Shown: in pieces, positions 47,743 to 60,324 of the stretch
Numbering within the stretch: position 1 is the first letter of the stretch
Layout of the letters: the number at the start of each line of letters is the position of its first letter
Source: Zeugodacus cucurbitae
Taxonomy: Eukaryota > Arthropoda > Insecta > Diptera > Tephritidae
Assembly: GCF_028554725.1 (NCBI RefSeq)
Contig: NC_071667.1
Location: 50,027,501-50,091,500, forward strand
Reading direction: 5' to 3'
Length of the DNA stretch: 64,000 nt
Notes under the pieces: model-generated
The model's input: only the letters and a program-made list of their open reading frames with translations
What the model was told of the DNA's origin: nothing
Databases searched by the model: none
Translations under genes and position numbers: made by a program

Positions 47743-49537
47743 TATTCTGAGGCACAATTATGACTTCAATACAAAACTATCTTGGCGCTTGGCAGAACTA
47801 TGTCCGTGATTTAAAGTTGTTCTGTGTAGTTGACTTTAGATTAAAGAAACTTGACGTGACTTGCGTAAAATTATAAATCCACTAAATCTTTAAATTTATC
47901 ATTTGTAGCCCGGTTGGTCAATGAAAAAGTCTCTTGCGATCTGAATCAACTATGCAACGAAAAGCCGAGTGCTTGCAAGTGTGAAGAATACTCTCTTAAA
48001 ATAACTCAGTAGTAGAATCTATTGTTTGTTAAAACAGAAGCAGAAAAGTTTGCTCAATAGTAGTGGATAGTTAATTCTAACACTGCATAACCTAAATAAA
48101 CTTAAACCATACTACGAGCAAAGCAAATAAGTTCTTAAGAAGTGAGATAAGATTCACAAAAGAATTTTTATGACTTTTTTTATTTATACACCTCTTTTAA
48201 ATTCATTACTTATCATTACAAGAAATCTGAATAACGCCGCGCAAAAGAACTCAATTAAAATGGAATTAATAAGCACAGAGATCTATTAAATCTACATAAA
48301 CAACCTTATAGAGCGTCATACCGACAAGTACAACAAGTTGCGATTTAATAAAAGTAGCTTGTAATTGCAAATAATCTTATCGGTAGCGTGAAAAATACAA
48401 TAACAATAACAACAGCGTCATAACAGACACGCGGTAAATGCCTTGAAGTGTTTGCTGCTGCTGCTGCTGCTGCTGCGGCCGCCAATCAATCATTATTGCA
48501 ACACTGTAACGACATTGTACACGCGGCAATCGTGGCGTACGAACGAATGTGCCACCAGCGCGAAACCGAAACTGAAAACAGATTAAAAAGCAAAATGATG
48601 TAATTTATTTCCATTACAGTCGTCTTGCCATGCATAAATGAGCCGCATAAATATTTGATTAAAATTGAGTGAGATAAAAATTAGTAACGTGCATGCATGC
48701 ACACGAACAGCGATTACAGCGCCGTTACAGCATGTTGCAGCTGCTGCGCCACCGTTACAGGGTGCTGCTGTGGTAAGCAAAAAAAATAAAATAAATAACA
48801 AAATTGCAAACTCCCCGCTTGCCATGCTGCTGTTGTTGCACTTTTGATTGTTGTGACAGCAACAACACATGTGTCAGTCACTCGAGCGGTTTTTATAGGC
48901 AATTCACCACCAACCGGGATCCAAGTATAGTGATACACGTTTGTTGAGGGGGGTTAAAGTGGTTTACGTGCAACAGCTCACCACATTGTATAACAAATTG
49001 TATAAACTGTGCAAATGCTTGCAAAACTATTATTAACTGTTATTTTGTTTTTGTTTTTTTTTTTTTTTGTTTTGAGAGTCTGTCTTCTGCTGCCTCATAA
49101 CGCATAAATAACCGAACGCGGAAGTTGTAAATAAAATTTCAATGCGATTGCAAGCAGTCTGCAGTCAGCAGCCAGCAATAAATGGTGGCAATCTTTTGTG
49201 GTGATTGAGTGAACGTGCAGCAGCTATTAAATGCATCACTGTGCGCGCTCGTTCGTTGGCTGTGAGAAGTCTATATGTGTGCGATAATACACATCCAAGT
49301 AAATTGATAATATTTGATTTGTATTTTTTGTTTGCCGAATTTCGTTGTGGTTGCAGTTTTAGTAGATTTTATATATTTGGGGAAAACGTGAGCAATTTTT
49401 GGATTAGGTTATAGACATTTAAATATAAATTATGAAGGCGGAAAAGTGTTTAATTAACTGTTGCCAAATGCAGATTTTTTGTTTTCAACTTTTTCAATTT
49501 CTCAAATTTTATAATTGGGGAATCAAAAAAACTACAA
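47743..49537. other. Intronic DNA; TGC microsatellite at 48449-48476
   Basis: A run of eight or so GCT/TGC triplets is followed by GGCCGCC. A second, shorter version of the same arrangement (GCTGCTGCTGCTGTGGCCGCC) lies at 56340-56362. The rest is AT-rich with a T-run near 49050-49068. No gene is recognised. Confidence 0.45.
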
Positions 49538-49600
49538 GGTGCGTTCAAAAAAGAACGGGAATTTAAAAAGTCCAAATGTCAAATTTTTTTATTTTTTATT
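49538..49600 (+). mobile_element. Mariner 5' end remnant
   Basis: GTGCGTTCAAAAAAGAACGGGAATT closely matches GTGTTCAAAAAATAACGGGAATT at 59416, where it precedes mariner coding remnants. About 70 bp further right, TCCCTGAAGTACAA also echoes CTCTGAAGTACGA at 59452. I take it as the terminal region of the same mariner family, without coding sequence. Confidence 0.45.
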
Positions 49601-52600
49601 ATGATGATATACGTCCCTGAAGTACAACATATACGTCATAATACAAAATTCCCTTTCGAATTCACTTAATTTGAGTTAAGAAGTGATAGATATTAAAAAA
49701 AATACGACGTGATTCTCTGAATCACTAAGTTCAATGTAATAGTACTATGATCATTCCCAAAAGCTAAAGGAAAATATATACATAGCTTGATCATCTTTAG
49801 GGTAGTTGGACTAAGCAAAAAATTTTTATAGATCCATTTTGATGTCCAAGACAAAGCCTCGGACCTAATTTATATTTTCTTACTGTCTCCGGTCGAAATT
49901 ACCGGGAAAAGTTGGGGGAGTAGTTTATTTTCGGATATTTCATATTAACCTCAGCTTCAGGCTTCCTGATTATTGTAGCGTTTTTCAAGCGGAAGTGGCT
50001 GCCACTACAGTAGCCTTCGGAGAGGTGACTATACACTCTAACAGTAGATCCACGCTGACTGTGCGCTTCAGGTCATCCTCTCGAATTAACGTAAAAACTT
50101 CTGTTAGAAGTAAAGACCCTCTGCAGATTTGCGATGGGTTCTAGGTGCTTTGTCTATTCTAAAATTTAAGTGAGCGGGTAAGCTTTTTTGGCATCATAAA
50201 AGACTGCCCTTAATAGTCCAAGTGTGTTTCCTTTTGGGGAACAGTATCGAGCCTAAACTAACCTATTGTTTGCAACGTTACAGCAGTGGTTTTGACTGGT
50301 TGCTAAGCGGTCAACACAAAATGATTGATTTCGTTAAAAGCGCTTTTACTTCCGTGAAAATTACGGTAAAGCATAAATAATAAAAATACCAACAACAAAA
50401 ATAAATAAATAAAATTATTAAATAAATCAGAAGAGGTTATATTATAACGCCGGAGATTTTCAATTTTATGATTTTATGGCACTGCAGTTGCAGCCACATC
50501 TGCAAACAGTCGGAACAAAAACGCTATTAGACAGGCGGTGAAGCGGCAGCAGCAGCAACAGCCAACTCCGCGGCCAACTGATAGTCAAATACACAATTGC
50601 TCAATTAAGCAGCTCACTTGGATGGACAAAAACTTACAACAAGCAGCCGCTTAGACGGATAAACAGACAGACAGACTGACAGGCAGGCAGGCAGACAGTT
50701 GGGCAAAAATAAACAAATAGACACTTTGCTGGCGCATTCACTTGCATGCATGCAACTGACAGGCTGTCTCCTCACCACCGCTGCCGCAAAAGCAGCCAAA
50801 CGATGTGCTTGGATTAGTTGGCGGATTTGCTATTTTGGTCAATTGACTCGGCAAAGCCGCACTTTTAGCTGCCGCAATTGACCGAACGACTGCAGCGACG
50901 CGCCAGCAGTCAGCTTCACTTAGCAGCCAGTCCGCTAGACAGACGGTCAGCGTGTCGCTTGGAGCGTTGCACTGTGCGCGGCGCGGAGTTTGTTTGTTGT
51001 TGTTTTCGGTTATTTAGTCATTTAGGCAATTGGCGGCATTACTTATTGTTGTTGTTGTTGGTTTTTGGTACTTGCCACTATTATAATTGCGCTGTTTGCT
51101 GATTTTGCGTTGTTGTAGCACATTATATGTGGTTGTTGTTGCTCATGTTGCTGTTGTTGTAATTTTGTTGTTGGCATACAAACTCCGCGCGTTAGTCAAA
51201 TAACATTGCAACATACGACCAGTACGACACGACGCGCCAAGTGTTGGTCATTTTACTTTTGTTGCACACAGCTGTGCAAACTTACCACAACTGCGCTGGC
51301 TGAGCTGCGCTTCACGGCGTTGAGCCGTGTTCATTCAGTTGAGTTGAAAAGAATTGAGTACGAGCGCGCGAAAGACATTAACAGTTGTGGCGAATGACAG
51401 TGATTGCAGCAGTGGGAACAACAACAACAACAACGAGCGCTGTACGCAGACAACACAGCGTCTATTACATTAACACATGCATCGGCAACAACCACTACAA
51501 CAACACGCACATCTATTGCATTGGCAACAAATTAAATTGGCAACAAGCTAACAATTTTGTACAATTTAAATGTGCTTCCACTGCTGTGTTTGTTGTTTTC
51601 TCATTTTTGTTGCCTATTCGGCAACAATGTTGCGTTATTTCGTATTGCTGCTGTTGCATTGCCCATGTAAGTCTGTTGGTTTGTTCACATTGTGGCCGCT
51701 TCGGTGGCAGAAATAAAGGCAAGGCTGCTTACACAGACATTTTGCCAATTTTTCCATTTCACAAATAGCTTTTGAAAGGGGTGCTTCGAAAAATGAAAAA
51801 AAAATAACACAGAGACGAAGCTTTTTATAGACTATTACCTAAATGAGAAAATGTGGTATTGTAACACTGTTATGAGGCGATGGGATGGTATGGAAAAGTA
51901 CATAATGAGTGAAATCGGCTCTTCATTTCCTTAAAGTGCATTGCTATTTTTATGACACTAGTTTTGAAGTACTCAAAATGCATGAAAATTTAATTGAGGA
52001 CTCCGTAATCGCAATCTCGCTAAAGTTCCATCGGAGATATGTGCTCGATAATACTATAATTTATCTGAAAATGTAGGCCCACTCCGGATGGATTTCTAGT
52101 AGTCATAAAAGTATAAAACGAATTAAGAACCTTTTCGTTTTACTTCGACACATATCTTTTTGATGTAAACCCTTCTACTCAGTATTCTCCGCATTCTTGA
52201 TAAAAAAAAATTATATTTTGAAATTTAACTTTAGATTCGAAGCAATTTTAAAGTCATTATTGAAAAAAGTTTTTCGCGGGAGCTTATGAAATCAAACTTT
52301 TATTTAACCTTAAAATGATCTGCTATTGAGCTCTATAGGGGAAGACGAAAATTAGGCGAATTTTTGAGGTTTGGGTAACAAAAATATAGAGAGAAAGGGC
52401 AGTGTTTCGTAGTCCGGAATGCAACTTTGTCCATGCCACAACATGTTGTTAGTTCTTATAGTTTTTCATAAATCCACAATTTAACATAATACTATAGATT
52501 GTCGTAAATCAAAAAGAATTTGAGGTCATACAGTCTATTCTTAGTATACCAATATTATGATAGGTAAGATGATGAAAGAAGATATAATGGAGATTAAACA

Positions 52601-55600
52601 ACTAATTCGTGACTGTAATTAGTTTTATTTAAGTAATATAATTAGTTTTTCACCATAGTCTTCTGTTGGGTTTCACTATGCAATAGAATAGGTTTCAAAT
52701 TTACCCCAAAAAACTTGAACTCAACTTGATCACAGCTAGAACAAAGTTCTATAACGACACCTCACATGAAACTCAGCTTCGGCTTTAACACCCTTCCCGA
52801 ACTTAAAAAAAAAAAAAATTAAGAAAATGTAAATAAAGAACAATACTCGGTAACACTGTCAAGAACCAAAGATTTTATCCTACAAATCTTCCATATTATC
52901 TCACTTTGGTTTCATAACGAAGTTAACTGTGGTTTATTAAGACTTTACAGGAATCAAGTGACATATCTTATTCAGTTTGTATTGTTGCTTTACTAGTTAG
53001 AGTTTTTACTTACAAAGATAATATAATAAATTATTTACCTTATTGAATATACTATTTGAATTTCTGAAAACGTCCTACAACTCTCATAACTGGAATTTCA
53101 CCACACTCGTAGATCATCGTGAACTAACTGCCATCATGAACTCATAGAAAGTGTGCGCTTGTTGGCCTTTGCATTTGACCGCATGTCCGAGTGCTCGTAT
53201 CTGCCGATGGCCTGTCGAACTGCATTTTATTCCCATCACAACTGACTATCTATTTTAATCGAAGCACGAATAGTTTGTAACCTTTCACCAATTTCAAGCG
53301 ACGCAGCAACGAAATATATCAAAGTCGTTTGCTTAGTTAAGCCGGCGTTAGTGATTGGAAACATTAGGGTGGACACAAATTAAATATATATGATTTTATA
53401 TAATATAGTATGAACGCTTGTAATAATAATATACGCAGTGACTTATATAGATTACTTAGGGTTTCTATGGTATTCTCCACTATTTCGAGAATTTGTCGAC
53501 TAATAACATTGACCTTCCATGGAATGATGCCAAGAATATAGATTTCCACACAATTCAACTCATATATAGGCGAAATAATATATCATTATTTGTTTTCTTC
53601 ATTGTTTTACCAATAATTCGATAAAAATATATTAACTTGAGTGCGGGGGAGAATATCTTCATATCTTATCTTATCATTAAAAAATATAGATAAATACTTA
53701 AAGCGCCCATATTAATTTGTTTTGATGATGTAATCCAATCGATTCTGAACTAATTAAAGCAAAAAACAGTAAATTTCTTTATTGTTTATAGAGCAATTAA
53801 ACGATGAATCAAGAGTAAATTTGCTTTGTTTGAGAACCCACACACTTTCATGTAAAGTTTTGACCAAGTAAAAGGGAGTCAAAGAGGGAAAAGTTAGTTT
53901 TATTCACTTTTTCAGCGATCATTTACTTCTTTGAGGAGAAAATATGAAAAATTATATTTCTAATAACGGTTATCGTAAACAAAAATCTAAGTTTTTTCTT
54001 AAACTTAACAAGGACTTACCTTAACCTTAGCATCCGAGTGCATACCTTCCGAATATTCTCTGCATGCCACAACAACAAGTCACCAAGCTTGTTTTAAAGC
54101 TGGTAATCATTTCAAAATAAAGGCAGCACACATTTCGCTTGCCCTTTGCCACATTATACGTACGGCACTTACCCGTGGAGTTTGATTTCAACGCAAATTA
54201 AGCACTCACCCAGGCGCATACATATTTATATGTATATATGTATCAGTGTTTTTCGGTATGCTTTTCCCGGCATTTATATCCACATAGTACATACGAGCTA
54301 TTCATGTAAGCATTTTCCCATTTGCCCCCTGGCGACTTGTTTGTAAATAAACGCTTTTGTTGAAAGGTGTTAATATCGAAATCGTGATTGCTCACTACCA
54401 AGTACATTATCATAAATAAACATTATTAACTACTTTCGAATATGAGAGAAGTGAATGTCCAAGTGCATAAAATTGATTGTCATTTTCGTTAAGTATAAAT
54501 TATGTGAGTCGATAGAAGAGAAAGAGCGTGAGTTATTTATATTACTAAGCAAATAACCATTACAGCGCTTACGAAATTTATTGGCTAAGCTTGAATTTCA
54601 TGTTCAACACGAAATTTACTCAATGAATAGCATCGGCGTTTATTAAATTTATCAACTAAATACAGTTAAAGCAGATATTTTCATTCATCTCTGCAGACAC
54701 GCAACCCAATTTCCCCTTGCAGTGTGCACTTTCATTTCACATTCTTTGTTTGAGTAAACATTTTGTGAGAAAATACGAAAATATTTGCTAGCTCAGACCA
54801 ATGAAAATAATACCGTGACGCTTTGGCAAGTCATTTTTTTGGCGTTGAGCCAAATATTTTGAGTGCACCTATACTGCATTATAGGTCGACAGCAGCACAC
54901 ACATGCATTCTTGAAATTTAAATACAAATGTGCTCACAAATTTTGGTATCTATTGTACTCTGTGGGGTTATTGCGGTTCGACTGGTGGTTATTTGTTATT
55001 ATTATTGAGTAGATCGTGGGTTCAAATTGTTCTTAAATTACGGTATTTTTTGCTGATGGCGGCTTGGAAGGAAATTTCTGGGTTAAAAAATATCCGTAGA
55101 TCCCATTAACAGTGATTATATAATAAAAAACTTTTAATACTCTCTAAGTTCTCATCTCTTCGCTCTGGCCTGGAATGTCTACCGTTTACTTAGTTTATTA
55201 AACACAACATTAATTTGTTTCTATTCAGTAAAAGATAGATCGTATATCGGTTCAAGATCTCTAAATTTGGCAAGTTTCTGAAATGAGCATAAGTTGCTCG
55301 CACTAGAACCCTCGCCCAGAAGAAAATAACCAGTAACAGTCAAAGGTCCAGTGAAGGTGACTTCTTTAAATATAGGTTTATGATGACAATTTTTCTTTGG
55401 TTAGGAACCATGTGTCCCAAGTTTATATTTACAGTAATAATCAATAATAATCTCTTCAGTTTTCAGCTAAAAAATCCTTCATTCGTAAAGGCACTGTGAA
55501 CACTGTATCGTTTGTTGACAAAAACTTTTACATGAGTTCTCAAACCACTTGTATATGAGCTCTCATCCAAGAATTTATAGTGAGCAGAGGTCAAGCGAAA

Positions 55601-56714
55601 GTTGAAGGAAAACTGAACAAGCAAAAAAGTACATGAATTTTATTTCTTAATACTTTTCTTCCAAGTTTTCGTGCTTTTCGTCATGCAGTGCTCATTTGCG
55701 CTGGTCACGACCCAAATCAGTTGGCTACTGTCATACATTTTCCTGTAAACACTTACAAAACGTTTAGCCACATATATACGTTTGATGTGTGTCTGTGTGT
55801 GTTGCAATCACGATCGATAAACAGTGACAGTTTTGAGTTTGAATGAAGTGACAGATGCAACTAATTGGCAACACAGCACTAGCTTCCAAGCACGGCTCGG
55901 CCCGATGAATGTAACATGTGATAAATTAGAGATATTTGCGCTGAAATAAAGAAAAAAACTATCAAAATTAAATGAAATCGTGATTAACTTACGGAAATAA
56001 ATACAAATAGGCGCTGAGTGCAAACAGAGTGAAATTTAAACGAAATTCAGCGCGCTAATGAATCTGAAAAACACTCGCGCAACAGTCCCCACCGGCAGGC
56101 TGTCCGATATAGACAGCACACCAGTATTATATAAATGAGAGAATGTGCCGACATGTAACAAATGAAATATGTCTAGTTGCATGCACGGTCCATTTAAATA
56201 TATATTTTTGTTATTGCTTATTTTATTTATTTTTTTAAGTGTCTGTTTATATCAACAATACGACTTTAACTATCATAAAGTGTGACAGCGTGAATGCGTT
56301 GGCATTGCAGAGTTGACTTGATCTGATCTGCCGCCGACAGTGCTGCTGCTGCTGTGGCCGCCATTGCCGAACGTTTAATTAAAAAAAATTGCAATTAATG
56401 AATTTCAACAGCAGCCAACACTCATCAGCCGACAAATACGTAGCCGGCCTTCGCGCAATGACACCGACTCAATCAACGAAAAGCACACACAATCGAGTTG
56501 ATTTTTGAGGAGGTTCAAAAAGTCGTGTAATGACTTGGTTACCAATGAGAAGAAGTTGAGAAGATTTATAGATATTTTGAAAATAATTTACATTTTTAAA
56601 GAAGGATTCCGAAAAAATGGATTACAATATTTTTAGGTAATCGAAATCGTCTAATATTAGAAGCAAAAATATGATTTTTTCTTCAAAATCATAGAGTTTT
56701 TTGACAGACTTCGT
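49601..56714. other. Intronic DNA without a recognised gene
   Basis: About 50460-51770 is GC-richer, with CAGACAG/CAGGCAGG microsatellite at 50661-50698 and CAACAA/GTTGTT runs. It could hold a regulatory block or an alternative leader exon, but no core promoter with proper spacing was found. From 51770 to 56700 the DNA is AT-rich with only short open frames. No transposon was confidently placed. Confidence 0.4.
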
Positions 56715-56979
56715 TTGTTTAGGTCAGCGGGCTCTTTTGGCAAATTCAATTATTTAATGGAGCATCTCGTGTGCGCTTGTCCTGCGTTGTCAGGGCAACG
56801 GCTCCAACATTTTGGGGCCCCAAATGTTATTGCTTATTTTACAGGGAATCTAAAAGATTCGCGAGCGACAAGCGCAGGCATCCTAAAGGATGACTACTCA
56901 TTAACTACGTGACGGCACTCCATCTTGTATCGCAAAGAACCGAAACTGGTCCTTGTGTGGCATTGGCCAACCTAACCTT
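56715..56979 (+). mobile_element. LINE 3'-tail remnant with cysteine/histidine knuckle
   Basis: The translation reads Y-L-M-E-H-L-V-C-A-C-P-A-L-S-G-Q-R-L-Q-H-F-G-A-P, the C-terminal H-x-x-C-x-C-P-A-L motif at the end of many Jockey, LOA and R1-type LINE polyproteins. A stop follows (T-T-*), and about 65 bp later the sequence ends GGCCAACCTAACCTTAATG. CCTAACC ends are typical of such elements. It is truncated on the 5' side and unrelated to the RTE copies. Confidence 0.6.
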
Positions 56980-57165
56980 AATGCCTCTGAATGTAGCTTT
57001 ACTTCAAGAAGACGACTGACCTAAGCTACGCAGACAAAAAACTCTTGTAAACTACATTCTTTCTTAAGTGATAATGCCTCTGAATGTAGCTTTACTTCAA
57101 GAAGACGACTGACCTAAGCTACGCAGACAAAAAACTCTTGTAAACTACATTCTTTCTTAAGTGAT
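56980..57165. repeat. Perfect 93-bp tandem duplication
   Basis: The two 93-bp copies, starting at AATGCCTCTGAATGTAGC (56980 and 57073), appear identical base for base. Perfect identity in otherwise decayed noncoding DNA indicates a recent duplication, conversion, or an assembly artefact. It begins right at the end of the LINE tail. Confidence 0.9.
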
Positions 57166-59413
57166 TTCATAATTTCATAATAATTTGAGACATCGCTCTT
57201 ACAATTCTCAGCCAACGCCATCTTCACCTTAAGGTTGGTCGGTAACTACGTAAATGTTAGGATAGCTCTCTTCTAAACTCAACTCGTCGCAATTTTTCCA
57301 TAGTTTGCTATTTGATTTAGGCTATTATGTATTCCGTCAATAGCTATTAATAATTATTCCATCTATAGTCTTCAATAGCTGATCTATTATCGGATGACGT
57401 TGGGTTTTTTGGGATATGCCAAAAGCGGGCGAAAAAGGGGATTATATGCTACTTTTCAAATTCCTGATTTTACAAACAAGTCCCGCAGGCATCGAATAGT
57501 TTGAATATGGAGTTTGATTCTAAAACTCTAGTAAACAATGTACAACCTCGTTGCTATCCTATGCTTACAAAGAAGTAATTGAGGCTTTCGGAGCATCTTG
57601 AAATTCAAATAACGCCTGGAATTAAAACAAGGGTCTTCCGAAGATAACGAAATATAAATTTATTTCTCAATTTCGTGACGAGATGTTCAGTGGTATTAGG
57701 TCAGAAGGAGAATTTTTGTCGAACTTTTTGACAGCTAAAAATTTTGTTTAGCTCCTCAGAAATAATTTAATTGGCCTTCGTGCTCATTAGTTGCACTTTT
57801 TGATCACCCCACATTTGCTCTCCGTCTATTTTCGTTTGTGCCGAATGCCTCTGACTGTGATGTCACTTGACAACAGCGAAGGCATTGCAGGCGGCGGCAG
57901 CAGCAACAACAGCGAAAGCATCGCCGATCCACGGCAGTTGCGGCATCCTACCTATCAGCCTATCATAGCCGCTGTCAATCGATGACGCTGGGCCGCGCCT
58001 GCAGATGTGTCGCGCCCATTGCGCTCGCCTTTCGGCTGTCAACGCAATGGAAATCGCCAAACTGTCAATGGCGTTGTGCTATGTTCTGCCCGTGATTGCT
58101 ATTGCTACTGATTTTTTCTTCTACTTGTCATTGTTGTTGTTTGCTGTTGTTGCTGTTGCTGCTGCTGGCAAGTGTGATGCCTGTTTACGGCTGCGTAGCT
58201 GATGGTGCGGTCAGATGCCTTCGCTCTGTGCTGTCACCAGCAAGCGAGCAATGAATGCAATTCATGCGTGTATTATAAGCTTTGTGCTATGGTATTTATG
58301 CACACACACACACTTACGCATACTCGTATGCATATTATATGCAGTTGTCTGTTTGTTTTGCTACAGTTCTGTTCGCGTGTGACTTGTGTGTTCTTGTGTA
58401 TTTAATGCCAATTTATGCATGCAAATGCATGACCATCACACATTTGCTTTACATATGGTTCGACCGTTGTTGTGTTGTAGTTGTTGTTGCTGGCATTGCA
58501 CTCTCAGCTCATTTATGCTTTACGGCTGTTTTTTTTGTTTTTGCTTTGCATTGCAGCGACATGCTGTTCATTGAGTGCTTATATTTGCGGAAAATGTTTG
58601 CCACATTCATTGATGTCGGCCACAAATCTGTGTGGAATTCATTTAAAAATAATATGTTTGACTTAAATACACATGTGCATGAATACATACATATGTAACT
58701 ATATATCAGCAGAAATATAGTAGACTTTTAATATTATATTAAGTCTTTGCATCTTTGTGCCACGAAGCTAGTTGGTAAGAAAAATAAAATGAAAAAATAA
58801 TAAGTGACCGAAATATCAAATCACAAAATTTTGTATATGAACATTTACCGGTTTGTATAGAATATCCTCTAGTTTCAACAAAAACTTGAACTTCCTCTAT
58901 AGTGTTTTAATCATTATTAAAAGTATCGAGTAGTTTTAATATTCTCTAAACTATTTCTTTGGATACTGCTCGAAAACTGAGTTTTTGGTCGTTGGAACCA
59001 TTTTGAGTCACTCTCTCAGTAGACCCAGTGCAGAGAACTTTTAAGAGACATTTATTGTTACTTGCAAATTACTTCCAATTTGACCACGAATCTTTCAATG
59101 CTATTAATTATATTCACTCTACATGTCAATGTTTCCGAATATGTGACTTCACTTCTTTCTCAGTAGCCTTATCATATTGTGATATCGGGGTCAGATATTT
59201 TTTGTGACCTTGTACTTTTAAACCATATTAGGGAATCGATATTCTCACCTTATAATGTCATGTCTCTGAATCGAACAACTATCAACCATTTTTTAAATAA
59301 ATTGTTACAGTTACAATTATAAAATAGGCGAATTCCGACAGTATCCACGCGTACTTCTCATATTTCATTTGATTATCTAAATTAAGAACCATATCCAAGA
59401 TAATATTTTTCTA
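57166..59413. other. Intronic DNA without a recognised gene
   Basis: About 57880-58600 is GC-richer with GGCGGCAGCAGCAACAACAGC and GTTGTTGCTGTTGCTGCTGCTGG tracts and chance open frames of up to 138 codons. A CA microsatellite lies near 58300-58312. The rest is AT-rich. Confidence 0.4.
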
Positions 59414-59669
59414 GGGGGGTGTTCAAAAAATAACGGGAATTGTATTACATGTCTCTGAAGTACGATAACAATTTTCAGTTGTATCCATTGCTTACTTTGT
59501 CTCTAGCAGCCGCTTAGGTTAGCCGTGTTTTATGATATTCGTGATATCACACTTCGTTACTTGTTCGTGAATTCTTGGCCAAAAACAATACTTTAACGAT
59601 GTTCCAGCCTTCATATTCGCCAGGCATGACTCCTTGTGATTTTAGATACGCACGATATCCAGTTTAGAA
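59414..59669 (+). pseudogene. Mariner remnant: terminal repeat plus catalytic fragment
   Basis: Starting from GGGGGTGTTCAAAAAATAACGGGAATT, the sequence leads to a coding fragment, R-E-F-L-A-K-N-N-T-L...Q-P-S-Y-S-P-G-M-T-P-C-D-F, at about 59570-59645. This is the mariner segment around the third catalytic aspartate. Most of the transposase is deleted between the two. An inverted-repeat element interrupts or abuts it on the right. Confidence 0.55.
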
Positions 59670-60324
59670 ACATATCGCTCATTTACTTGAGTAGTGTCAC
59701 AACTAAAAAAACACGATTTTTGAGTTGAGTATGCAGAAATGTGCGCAATTTCAGCGTCCATATTGTATAAAAATTTCGTTCCGATGCGTAGAAAAATAAA
59801 CCGTTAAATAAGAATGTGCCGTTATTAAACTTGTTATGTTGCATTATTTTTTAACCACAATAACTACACTTCTCAGTTGTGCCAGAATTAGGCATGGATT
59901 TTTATCTGAGACATATATTATAGAGACATATTTTGTGTTACAACACATATTGTCATAGAGTGAATTTGGTTTTCTTTTCAGAAAGAACGACATATTTTGT
60001 ATTACAACGATATTGATGAAAAGTAATTAAATTTTTCGTATTGATTTTTTCCAATAAAAACGAAATTGAATTATTTTTTCACAAATAACGACACAATTCA
60101 AAATGGGTCACGTTTTTTGCCCAAGAAAAAGCATTAGTACACTCTATGTGGTCCATTTATGCTCAACATTGTATTTAATATATTACACGCTACTAGATTT
60201 GTCAATAAACAGTTGGAATTTTTCAATATTTGCTAAATAAGAGACATTTAAAAACTTTAAAACTCTCTCTTGAAAAATCGACTTTTTTGAGTTGTGACAC
60301 TATTCAAGTTAATGAGCGATATGT
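59670..60324. mobile_element. Inverted-repeat element with 47-bp ends (655 bp)
   Basis: The left arm (from 59670: ACATATCGCTCATT-ACTTGA-TAGTGTCACAACT) and the right arm (read backwards from 60324) match over 47 bases with about five mismatches. The interior is AT-rich, noncoding, and holds a direct repeat, GACATATTTTGT-TTACAAC, at about 59930 and 59990. No clear target duplication is visible. It is a candidate nonautonomous DNA transposon; I do not recognise the family. Confidence 0.75.

Noticed and set aside
51331..51377. Initiator-like TCAGTT with an AGACA downstream element as an alternative promoter
   Set aside because: The downstream element lies at about +37 instead of +28 to +32, the spacing needed for a functional pair.
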